Below the pieces are notes generated by a model. That model searched no databases and had not been told where the DNA came from. It worked only from the letters and a program-made list of their open reading frames with translations. From the NCBI GenBank assembly GCA_026984165.1, contig JALSSQ010000030.1:1-5003 (forward strand): a stretch of DNA of 5,003 nt, read 5' to 3'. Every line of letters starts with the position of its first letter. Position 1 is the first letter of the stretch. This document shows, one piece after another, positions 1 to 5,003 of the stretch. A program made the position numbers and the translations under genes. The stretch is from Sulfurovum sp. (lineage in GTDB: Bacteria; Campylobacterota; Campylobacteria; Campylobacterales; Sulfurovaceae).

Positions 1-2
1 GC

Positions 3-2033
3 AATGGAGATTTTAAATTGTGGGATACTATTCTTGCAAATGAAATACCACTATCATTTGATGACATAGATGACAAGATATTGTTATCAAAACTTAATAA
101 AAAATTTAATCCAAAAATATTTACTGATATAGGTAATGACGAACGCGCTAAAATATTTAGTAATTCATTGAAAGGCTTATATGAGGTACCAGTAAAAGGG
201 TGGCTTGATGTGACCAATAAAAGGATAGAATATATTAAATCACCTCAAAAAATACTTTTTTTTGATATCCAAAAAAGAGTTAATGAGGGCATAAGTGAAG
301 CGCGCAATACTACTATAAGATATGCCATTGTTTCAACTTTGACATTAATAGCCCTTTTTGTTCTTTTTGTTATTTATAGAAACCTCAATAAAGACAGGCA
401 ACTATTTGAAGATACTTTGAAAAATATTGAAACAGTTTTGAGTCATGAACAGCAAAGGGAACTTGAAGATATAGTTGAACGGAAAGATACTGAGGAGATA
501 TACGGGTTTTTGGTAAAGACAATCAAAGAGGCAAACCAGGCAAAAGATCTGTTTTTGGCCAATATGTCACACGAGATTAGAACACCACTGAATGGAATAG
601 TTGGATTCACTCAACTTCTAAAAGCCTCGGAGTTGACACCTGAGCAGGAGGAGTTTATATCCGTTATAGAGCATAGCTCTGACAATTTGCTTGTTATAGT
701 AAATGATATTTTGGACCTCTCAAAAATCAAAGCGGAAAAAATAGAATTGGAGAGTATAGGATTTGATCCGGTGGTCAAGTTTGAGTCAGCAATTGAATCA
801 TATGGTGCAAGGGCAGCCGAAAAAGATATTGAGCTTGGAGTTTATATTGAGCCTGACCTGCCTGCGGTTTTGATAGGGGATCCAACCAAAATATCGCAAA
901 TTCTTGTAAACCTTATAAGTAATGCAATTAAGTTTACCAGTGTAACCGGAAATGTAGATATATCTATAAAAAAAGTGGAAGAAACGGATGAGGATGTAAC
1001 TTTGGAATTTGCCGTATCTGATACAGGCATAGGTATTACCGATGAGCAGAAGGATAAAATATTTGAAGCTTTTTCTCAGGCAGATGTCTCTACAAGCAGA
1101 AAATTCGGCGGTACAGGACTGGGGTTGGCTATTTCATCAAAACTTGTCGAGATGATGGGCGGCAAGCTTGATATAGAGAGCGAAGAGGATAAAGGCTCTA
1201 CATTCTTCTTCTCTATACCACTGAAAAAAGCTGAGCCAAATATAGAGAGAGAAAAACCGGATTATAGTAGATATAAGATCGGATATCTTGTGCCGGATAT
1301 AAATATTAAAAGGGCTATGAGTGATGAATTGAAAGCCTATGTGGAGTACACAGGAGCCGAATTTAAGGCCTATGAGTGTAAAACACTACTCGAATTGGAT
1401 GAAAAAGATTTGCCAGACCTTCTGTTTGTCAATCATAGATATTGTAGAAGAGGAGATGAGTTAGAAAAGTACCTGAACTTAAATATCAAAAAAGTCGTTA
1501 TAACTACCGGTGATCTGAAGCCTATGCTTGAAAAAGTAGAAGATAAGATTGATAGAGTATTCTTCAAACCGATAAATATGAGCAAGATATTAAAAACTTT
1601 TGAGATTATTTTCGGCGATAAATCAATCTTGGAAGAGAATAAGGACCAAGATTCTGACATAAAATTTGACAATACCAAGGCTCTGGTTGCAGAAGATAAC
1701 GAGATCAACCAGAAGCTTATCAAAAGAGTTTTGGAAGATCTTGGGTTAGATGTATCTTTAGCAAAAAATGGTCAAGAAGCCGTGGATATGTTTCTGGAAA
1801 ATAGATATGATATTATTTTTATGGATGTGCAAATGCCGGTAATGGGAGGCGTGGAAGCAACACATCATATAATAGAGTATGAAATTGGCTCAAGCGCAGA
1901 TCATGTCCCAATAATTGCATTGACAGCAAATGCACTAAAAGGCGATAGAGACAAATATATAAACGAGGGTATGGATGATTACGCCTCCAAACCAATTGAT
2001 CTAGATGAAATTAAGAATTTGTTGAAAAAATAG
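3..2033 (+). CDS. Hybrid sensor histidine kinase, 5'-truncated by the window
   Basis: Membrane sensor kinase that autophosphorylates on His and passes phosphate to its own receiver; the signal is unknown. The frame is open to the left edge, so the gene begins outside; residue numbers count from base 18. Residues 1-100 are extracytoplasmic; the stretch around GWLDVTNKRIEYI (61-73) looks like the end of a NIT-type helical sensor domain (inference). A membrane helix spans 102-120, then a coiled linker with no clear HAMP. HisKA has MSHEIRTP with H185. HATPase_c has N302 (N box), DTGIGI 335-340 and GGTGLGL 364-370. Residues 418-533 resemble a receiver but have N472 where the phospho-Asp is expected. 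The last receiver (554-671) is complete: D560, D603, T637, K658. No HPt domain follows. The stop TAG lies in the IS terminus and the protein ends right after the start of the last receiver helix (EIKNLLKK), so a few native residues are probably lost. The kinase call is certain; the sensor type is tentative. Confidence 0.95.
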   Translation, partial: NGDFKLWDTILANEIPLSFDDIDDKILLSKLNKKFNPKIFTDIGNDERAKIFSNSLKGLYEVPVKGWLDVTNKRIEYIKSPQKILFFDIQKRVNEGISEARNTTIRYAIVSTLTLIALFVLFVIYRNLNKDRQLFEDTLKNIETVLSHEQQRELEDIVERKDTEEIYGFLVKTIKEANQAKDLFLANMSHEIRTPLNGIVGFTQLLKASELTPEQEEFISVIEHSSDNLLVIVNDILDLSKIKAEKIELESIGFDPVVKFESAIESYGARAAEKDIELGVYIEPDLPAVLIGDPTKISQILVNLISNAIKFTSVTGNVDISIKKVEETDEDVTLEFAVSDTGIGITDEQKDKIFEAFSQADVSTSRKFGGTGLGLAISSKLVEMMGGKLDIESEEDKGSTFFFSIPLKKAEPNIEREKPDYSRYKIGYLVPDINIKRAMSDELKAYVEYTGAEFKAYECKTLLELDEKDLPDLLFVNHRYCRRGDELEKYLNLNIKKVVITTGDLKPMLEKVEDKIDRVFFKPINMSKILKTFEIIFGDKSILEENKDQDSDIKFDNTKALVAEDNEINQKLIKRVLEDLGLDVSLAKNGQEAVDMFLENRYDIIFMDVQMPVMGGVEATHHIIEYEIGSSADHVPIIALTANALKGDRDKYINEGMDDYASKPIDLDEIKNLLKK

Positions 2034-2059
2034 AGATAAAGTAAGATTTCGGGTTGCTA
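2031..2059 (+). repeat. Left terminal inverted repeat of the IS (29 bp)
   Basis: This stretch matches the reverse complement of 3053-3081 at 28 of 29 positions. The inner 23 bases (2037-2059), containing gtaagatttcgggttgcta, are identical; the only mismatch is A at 2036. Both genes that meet here end inside it: the kinase stop TAG is 2031-2033 and the transposase stop is the complement of cta at 2057-2059. Beyond 2031 the match drops to 6 of 10, so the outer edge is probably here, though a 23-bp repeat starting at 2037 is possible. Confidence 0.92.
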
Positions 2060-3000
2060 TTTCCTCCTATTTTCCAAGAAATAGATGATCATTTTACGCT
2101 GCAAACTCCTGTTTGCACCCCTATGCACTTTAAGCTTGTCTTTCAAAGGAGAGAAGCATCCTCCATCAAGAAGGTTGGTTGTGTTGGGAATATTAAGTTC
2201 GGGGTATTTAAGGTAGGTAAAAAGGTAAGGAAGAAACCGTAACAAACTACGATATGCCGATCGCAATTTTCTGTGTTTATAATGCCATCCTCTTTTGCTC
2301 TCATCAGGTGCTTTTTCATTGAGGAAATCTTCATAATGTTTATGCCATGCATATAGCCAATACTTAAAACGACATGGAGTTATCTTACCCAAATATGATA
2401 CAATCTTTTTCAGCTTAATAGAAGCTTCCAGTTTAGGGTTTTTAGTGAGCTTCCGTGTAATGATTGTTTGCATATGAAAGTGGCACATCTGTATCGGTAT
2501 ATCTTCAAACAAGCCAAAGATACCGGGCTTTCCGTCCAAGACAACGGCTTGAAGTTTATGTCCCTTAGTCTCTATTTGTTGTATCAGATCACGATAGATT
2601 TCTTTGGTCTCGGTCTCGATGAAGTTGTAGGCTATGGGGTCTTTATGTTTAACATCTTTTGCAACGATCAATCCAAATTTATTGGAGCGTCTACCGAAAA
2701 AAGTGGCATCGATTACTGCTGTAACACTGCGGGACTCTCTGTGGGCAATATCAGGAGAAAAGGTATGAACCTTCTCTTGAATCCATTGACGGGAATGACT
2801 GTATTTTTCGCTCAATTGAGATAGCGTATATCTGTGGTTAAAATAGTCCTGGAAGATAGCTTCTTGGAGTCTATCTGGTCGTCTACTTGAGGAAAAAGTT
2901 TTACCGCAGTTGGTGCAAATATATCGCTGAATTCCTTTTCGTTTACCATTCTTCTTTACCGTGCTATTTTTACAATAAGGGCATCTTTTTTACAAGCCAT
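2057..3000 (-). CDS. IS256-like transposase with N-terminal zinc ribbon; frame broken at codons 4-6
   Basis: DDE transposase that would cut and join the IS ends. From the ATG at 2998-3000 the frame reads M-A-C-K-K, then diverges into nine residues and a stop. A -1 shift at the A run (2986-2991) gives a continuous 314-residue protein starting MACKKRCPYCKN. Numbering on that product: zinc ribbon C7, C10, C29, C32 (CPYC and CTNC); a helix-turn-helix-like stretch around TLSQLSEKYSHSRQWI (about 59-74); D98 in AVIDATFF; D156 in VVLDGKP; CHFH at 173-176, typical of the helical insert in IS256-type enzymes; and D279 in NTTNLLDGG, the likely third acidic residue, where many relatives have Glu. HRG follows at 293-295. 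The ATG has AAGGA 11 bases upstream. The only other in-frame start, a TTG at 2815, would omit the zinc ribbon. Either slippage makes full-length protein or the copy is freshly inactivated. The family is clear; activity is uncertain. Confidence 0.85.
2986..2991 (-). other. A6 frame-break / possible slippage site in the transposase
   Basis: On the coding strand the gene begins ATG GCT TGT AAA AAA GAT. The zinc-ribbon frame (AGA TGC CCT TAT TGT) is the -1 frame and is closed upstream by TAA overlapping the same A run. A ribosome slipping back one base on AAA, or an RNA polymerase adding one A, gives MACKKRCPYC. AAAAAAG is the core of known bacterial slippery sites, but the phase here (T AAA AAA G) is not the canonical A AAA AAG, so tandem slippage would be imperfect for the first tRNA. 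A simple one-base deletion or a homopolymer sequencing error is equally consistent. Confidence 0.6.
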
Positions 3001-3011
3001 TTGTAAAATAT

Positions 3012-3016
3012 TCCTT
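3012..3016 (-). promoter_or_regulatory. Ribosome binding site of the transposase
   Basis: AAGGA on the minus strand, preceded by a run of A, ends 11 bases before the ATG at 2998-3000. The spacing is somewhat long but usable. It supports initiation at this ATG even though the ATG frame is not the zinc-ribbon frame, which is why the frame break matters. A weak hairpin (CTCGG paired with TCGAG, one G-T pair, loop of five) lies just upstream at 3023-3037. Confidence 0.5.
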
Positions 3017-3052
3017 TTTTCACTCGATAATACCGAGGTTTGCTTAGGTTTT

Positions 3053-3081
3053 TAGCAACCCGAAATCTTACTTTAACTCTA
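3053..3081 (-). repeat. Right terminal inverted repeat of the IS (29 bp)
   Basis: Partner of the left repeat, with tagcaacccgaaatcttac at its inner end. It lies about 50 bp upstream of the transposase ATG, so the transposase promoter must sit in or next to it. The single mismatch to the left end is at 3076. The first base outside (3082) starts a TATAAT box on the minus strand. Confidence 0.92.
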
Positions 3082-3087
3082 ATTATA
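3082..3087 (-). promoter_or_regulatory. Candidate -10 box abutting the right IS end
   Basis: A perfect TATAAT on the minus strand begins exactly at the first base outside the right inverted repeat and points into the element. No convincing -35 is visible at the right distance, which is common for housekeeping promoters in Campylobacterota. It could start transcription inside the repeat and feed the transposase. In such AT-rich spacer DNA a hexamer match by chance is possible. Confidence 0.3.
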
Positions 3088-3102
3088 CGACTATCTATTG
3101 AA

Positions 3103-3111
3103 ATTATAGCA
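3103..3111 (-). promoter_or_regulatory. Candidate extended -10 promoter reading into the IS
   Basis: The minus strand reads TGCTATAAT, a perfect -10 with the TGn extension. A TTGAGA 20 bases upstream of the hexamer is too distant to be a good -35. It lies in the 96-base spacer between the tRNA and the IS and would start RNA around 3096, running left through the repeat into the transposase. Because it is outside the element, it may have served a gene that is no longer present or may be captured by the IS. Confidence 0.4.
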
Positions 3112-3177
3112 TGTATGTATAGGTTTGGTCTCAATATTTTAAGATATCCGAAGAGTATTTTTGAGTGGGATAAAAGG

Positions 3178-3254
3178 TGGTGGGTCCTCGGGGACTCGAA
3201 CCCCGGACCACTCGGTTATGAGCCGAGTGCTCTAACCAGCTGAGCTAAAGACCC
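3178..3254 (-). tRNA. tRNA with anticodon CAT (elongator Met or lysidine-type Ile)
   Basis: The 77-base cloverleaf is complete. The acceptor stem pairs GGGTCTT with AGGACCC (one T-G pair); the D arm is GCTC/GAGC; the anticodon stem is CTCGG/CCGAG around loop CTCATAA; the T arm is CGGGG/CCCCG around TTCGAGT; discriminator A and CCA are encoded. The anticodon CAT is at 3218-3220. A paired G1-C72 end excludes the initiator tRNA. CAT can belong to elongator tRNA-Met or to the AUA-reading tRNA-Ile modified by TilS. The acceptor pairs 4-69 (T-A) and 5-68 (C-G) mix features of the two E. coli types, so I leave it open. The 5' end is one base past the rodA stop, so it is probably processed from the rodA transcript. 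No clear terminator follows it. Confidence 0.95.
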
Positions 3255-3255
3255 G

Positions 3256-4464
3256 TTATAAAATAGTATCAGAGTTTCTCTCTCTTTTGCGTCGAACATA
3301 ATCATTTATAGTTCGTCTGAGAGGCTCTCTCTCCAATGGTGTTAGTTTAGAGTCGGCATTATATCTTCTATAAGTTTTAACTGCAATTAAATTTATTAAA
3401 ATTCCAAAAAATAGTGCAAAAATTATAAAGGATGTGCCCCCATGACTAAACATTGGCAGCGGCACTCCGACAACAGGCGCCAAACCAATAATCATATATA
3501 TATTCACACTGGTATAGATGAATATGAGAAACCCAAGACCGGCAGCTACAGAGGTGATGAGGTAGTCATCACTGAATATTTTGGAAATTCTAAGCAAATG
3601 AATGATGAGCAGTATATACAGAAATATAACAAAAATAATGCCGGTAAAGCCAAACCTTTCACCAAGATAGGCAAATATAAAGTCGCTGGTAGAGATAGGC
3701 AAAAATTTTAATTGTGTCTGGGTAGCCTGATCTTTCGGTTTTCCCTTTAATCCGCCAGAACCGATAGCTATAAGAGCCTGCCTGACATGGTAGCTCGGCT
3801 TGTTGATAAAGTCGTGAATTCTTTTTTTCTGATAATCATGCATAGCATATTTGTATCCAAGCACGCCTATGATCAGTGCACTTGCAAAGAACACTATCCA
3901 TACAATGGGTTTGAATTTGTTAAGAAACAGTATTCCATAGCCTGTCATTAGCAACACGAGAGCCGTCCCAAGATCAGGCTCTTTTGCTATCAAAATGAAA
4001 GGAACAATAATTACAAGAGAGAGTTTGGCAAAGCTTTTAAAACCATATCCTCCCATTGGCGGAGGATCTCTTGTGATCATATAAGCGAGCATCAGCACAA
4101 CACTTATTTTGATAAATTCTGACGGCTGCATGGTGAAACCTCCGGGTAGAGCTATCCAGCGTCTTGCTCCCAGGATTTTGTGCCCAAACAGCAATACATA
4201 TATAAGCAGTATATTATTAAAAAAATAACTTACCGGAGCGAACCACCACAGGATTTTTTTCCATGGTATAAAAGCTGAAACGGTGATGGTAATCGCACCC
4301 AAAAGGTAGTAAAGCATCTGTTTATGAAAAAGTACGGGGTTCATCTCTTTGATAAGTATGGATGAAAGTATCAATAAAGGAACAACCTGGATCAAAATTA
4401 GATAATTGAATTTTGCAGGCAGTCTGCGAAAATACTCTGAAACCTCTTTCCAATCTATATTCAT
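3256..4464 (-). CDS. rodA: Rod shape-determining peptidoglycan polymerase RodA
   Basis: SEDS-family glycosyltransferase of the inner membrane that polymerises lipid II into glycan strands with a class B PBP (PBP2/MrdA) in the elongasome. The 402 residues contain about ten hydrophobic segments. Family signatures are GARRWIALPGGFTMQPSE (99-116), KEPDLGTAL (161-169), SGGLKGK (236-242), TQTQLKFLP (248-256), SDFIFAYLGERFGF (260-273) and GLAPVVGVPLPMFSHGGTSF (327-346). D261 in SDFIFA aligns by eye with the catalytic Asp of RodA; the usual E-x-H before it is replaced by I-S-T. It is RodA rather than FtsW because of the LKFLP...DFIFA and VGVPLP blocks and the length. The start is ATG 4462-4464 (MNIDWKEV), with weak AAGAG 11 bases upstream. 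A longer frame to 4560 would add a 32-residue non-SEDS extension and overlap pgeF. A basic tail (RRKRERN) ends the protein. The stop is one base from the tRNA; pgeF is divergent. Confidence 0.95.
   Translation of the reverse strand: MNIDWKEVSEYFRRLPAKFNYLILIQVVPLLILSSILIKEMNPVLFHKQMLYYLLGAITITVSAFIPWKKILWWFAPVSYFFNNILLIYVLLFGHKILGARRWIALPGGFTMQPSEFIKISVVLMLAYMITRDPPPMGGYGFKSFAKLSLVIIVPFILIAKEPDLGTALVLLMTGYGILFLNKFKPIVWIVFFASALIIGVLGYKYAMHDYQKKRIHDFINKPSYHVRQALIAIGSGGLKGKPKDQATQTQLKFLPISTSDFIFAYLGERFGFTGIIFVIFLYILLIIHLLRISKIFSDDYLITSVAAGLGFLIFIYTSVNIYMIIGLAPVVGVPLPMFSHGGTSFIIFALFFGILINLIAVKTYRRYNADSKLTPLEREPLRRTINDYVRRKRERNSDTIL
3263..3271 (-). promoter_or_regulatory. Weak candidate tRNA promoter inside the end of rodA
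   Basis: The minus strand reads TGATACTAT within the last rodA codons, an extended -10-like element matching TATAAT at four of six positions. Its start point would fall at about the first base of the tRNA, leaving essentially no leader. No matching -35 is evident. It is offered only because the tRNA has no intergenic space for a promoter of its own. Confidence 0.15.
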
Positions 4465-4493
4465 ATTATAATTCACTCTTTTTGATATCTTTT

Positions 4494-4503
4494 TGGTATT
4501 ATA
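4494..4503. promoter_or_regulatory. Divergent -10 element shared by rodA and pgeF
   Basis: The plus strand reads TGGTATTAT (4494-4502), an extended -10 facing pgeF. The minus strand reads a perfect TATAAT at 4503-4498, facing rodA. The two hexamers overlap in five bases. Predicted starts are near 4509 for pgeF (a leader of about 21 bases) and near 4491 for rodA (about 27 bases). No good -35 hexamers are visible on either side. The 65-base gap between the two start codons must hold both promoters, which supports the call; transcription start mapping is lacking. Confidence 0.5.
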
Positions 4504-4529
4504 TCGACAAACAACAAATGGCAGCCTAA

Positions 4530-5003
4530 ATGAAATTTGAACTTTTAAGTAGATATCCATATATAAAACACATAGTTACACAAAAAGAGATGGGATATAG
4601 TTGCGGATTTTCTTTGGCTCTTCATACCGGTGAAGATATCGATAGTATTATATCCAACAGAGGCATTGTGGAGGAGTTTTTTGGGGAAGACAATATCTAC
4701 TGCTCCCTTAGACAGGTCCACAGCAGTATGGTCCATATCTGCAATGAGACAGAGAGCAAAGGGTGGAAAGATATAGAGAATGCCGTGGAAGCAGATGCTG
4801 TTATAACAGACAGGAGAGGCGTTGTGCTAACTATACTGACGGCAGACTGTGTGCCTATACTTCTTTTTGACCCTATCAAAAACATCATAGGGGCAGTACA
4901 TGCCGGCTGGAAGGGTAGTGCAGATAAAGTACTCACCAAAACGATAAAGGCAATGGAGAGAGAGTATGGCTCAAAACCAAAAGATTTGGTTGTAGCGATA
5001 GGT
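4530..5003 (+). CDS. pgeF: Laccase-domain protein PgeF (YfiH/YlmD/LACC1 family), 3' end outside the window
   Basis: Family members are cytoplasmic metal-dependent proteins. Human LACC1 and bacterial YlmD act on purine nucleosides, and E. coli YfiH/PgeF is implicated in preventing incorporation of Ser instead of Ala in peptidoglycan precursors. The 158 visible residues, about two thirds of a usual 230-260, include the His-Cys-His metal site: H64 in RQVHSS, C107 in LTADCVPILLFDP and H124 in GAVHAGWKGS. The C-terminal part with the usual GPSIG...CY motif is beyond the edge. The start is ATG 4530-4532, because MKFELLSRYPYI has the usual length before the first motif and a stop (TAA 4527-4529) directly precedes it. 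No Shine-Dalgarno is visible, and a three-codon frame (ATG GCA GCC TAA, 4518-4529) abuts the start. Divergent from rodA, so both neighbours relate to peptidoglycan. Confidence 0.93.
   Translation, partial: MKFELLSRYPYIKHIVTQKEMGYSCGFSLALHTGEDIDSIISNRGIVEEFFGEDNIYCSLRQVHSSMVHICNETESKGWKDIENAVEADAVITDRRGVVLTILTADCVPILLFDPIKNIIGAVHAGWKGSADKVLTKTIKAMEREYGSKPKDLVVAIG

Larger units (their letters stand above)
2031..3081 (-). mobile_element. Complete insertion sequence, IS256-like with zinc-ribbon transposase
   Basis: The element is about 1051 bp and is defined by inverted repeats at 2031-2059 and 3053-3081, with a single transposase gene reading leftward that fills almost all of the interior. The transposase stop codon lies inside the left repeat, a compact layout typical of IS elements. 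I looked for the 8-9 bp target duplication expected for the IS256 group and did not find it: the left flank ends in gttgaaaaaa and the right flank begins attatacgac. The element sits between the end of a histidine kinase gene and the rodA-tRNA unit. Family placement rests on transposase motifs and is an inference; an ISfinder comparison would settle it. Confidence 0.9.

Noticed and set aside
18..20. TTG at 18 as the start of the histidine kinase
   Set aside because: The frame is open leftward to the window edge and a sensor domain plus first membrane helix are expected upstream, so this is an internal codon.
842..1723. Two minus-strand frames of 62 and 96 codons within the kinase
   Set aside because: Shadows of the HATPase_c and pseudo-receiver coding sequence with no motifs of their own.
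2054..2242. 62-codon plus-strand frame at the left IS end
   Set aside because: Antisense to the transposase C-terminus; low-complexity basic tail and no family features.
2057..2815. Transposase starting at the in-frame TTG at 2813-2815 (252 residues)
   Set aside because: It would drop the zinc ribbon with all four Cys preserved and part of the DNA-binding helices; the coding signal clearly continues to about 2985.
2468..2824. 118-codon plus-strand open frame inside the IS
   Set aside because: It is antisense to the transposase zinc-ribbon-to-DDE region, has no recognisable motifs or ribosome binding site, and its openness follows from the codon pattern of the transposase.
3082..3177. Rho-independent terminator after the tRNA
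   Set aside because: The only inverted stretch is a five-pair CTCAA/TTGAG stem with a long loop and no T run, too weak to call.
3040..3243. 67-codon plus-strand frame ending in a GDSNPGPLGYEPSALTS-like tail
   Set aside because: The tail is the translated reverse complement of a tRNA gene, a well-known false protein; it also crosses the IS end.
3178..3254. Initiator tRNA-fMet
   Set aside because: The first acceptor pair is G-C, and the anticodon stem lacks the run of three G-C pairs next to the loop typical of initiators.
3442..3711. 89-codon plus-strand frame
   Set aside because: Antisense to conserved rodA membrane segments and the catalytic block; no start signal.
4465..4560. Extended rodA start adding 32 residues
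   Set aside because: It would overlap the pgeF start and the predicted promoters, and the added residues do not look like SEDS protein; ATG 4462-4464 begins MNIDW just before the first helix.
4545..4939. Two minus-strand frames of 63 and 80 codons opposite pgeF
   Set aside because: Antisense to the conserved laccase-domain motifs; composition is that of a reverse-strand shadow.
1..5003. CRISPR array, riboswitch, toxin-antitoxin pair or phage genes
   Set aside because: No regularly spaced repeats, no structured long leader and no short gene pairs; nearly every base belongs to the kinase, the IS, the tRNA, rodA or pgeF.

Overview
The window is an AT-rich bacterial chromosome segment. RodA and PgeF-like sequences, AT-rich codon use and sparse Shine-Dalgarno signals fit a Campylobacterota (epsilonproteobacterial) genome of the Sulfurimonas/Sulfurovum kind. 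That assignment is an inference from protein style; no 16S or other phylogenetic marker is present.

Layout, left to right. (1) Bases 3-2033, plus strand: the 3' part of a membrane hybrid histidine kinase. It has the end of an extracytoplasmic sensor resembling a NIT-type helical domain, one visible membrane helix, HisKA, HATPase_c, a degenerate receiver and a complete C-terminal receiver. Its 5' end lies outside the window. (2) Bases 2031-3081: a complete insertion sequence of about 1.05 kb with 29-bp terminal inverted repeats (28/29 identical). It carries one leftward transposase of the IS256-like, zinc-ribbon type. The reading frame of the transposase is broken after codon 5 at a run of six A, and a -1 shift restores a 314-residue protein. 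(3) Bases 3082-3177: a 96-base spacer with two TATAAT boxes pointing left and no clear terminator. (4) Bases 3178-3254, minus strand: a tRNA with anticodon CAT and encoded CCA. (5) Bases 3256-4464, minus strand: rodA, whose stop codon is separated from the tRNA by a single base. (6) Bases 4465-4529: a divergent promoter region with a -10 element readable on both strands. (7) Base 4530 to the right edge, plus strand: the first 158 codons of pgeF, a laccase-domain/peptidoglycan-editing protein.

How the parts fit: rodA (peptidoglycan polymerisation for cell elongation) and pgeF (linked to peptidoglycan quality in other bacteria) are divergently transcribed from one short intergenic region, which suggests shared cell-wall physiology. 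The tRNA probably comes from the rodA transcript. The insertion sequence separates the kinase from the rodA-tRNA unit, and its left end supplies the stop codon of the kinase, so the last residues of the kinase were probably replaced by the insertion. I see no CRISPR array, defence island, toxin-antitoxin pair or clearly new multi-gene system. The points most worth checking are the transposase frame break, the kinase end inside the IS terminus, and the rodA-tRNA junction.
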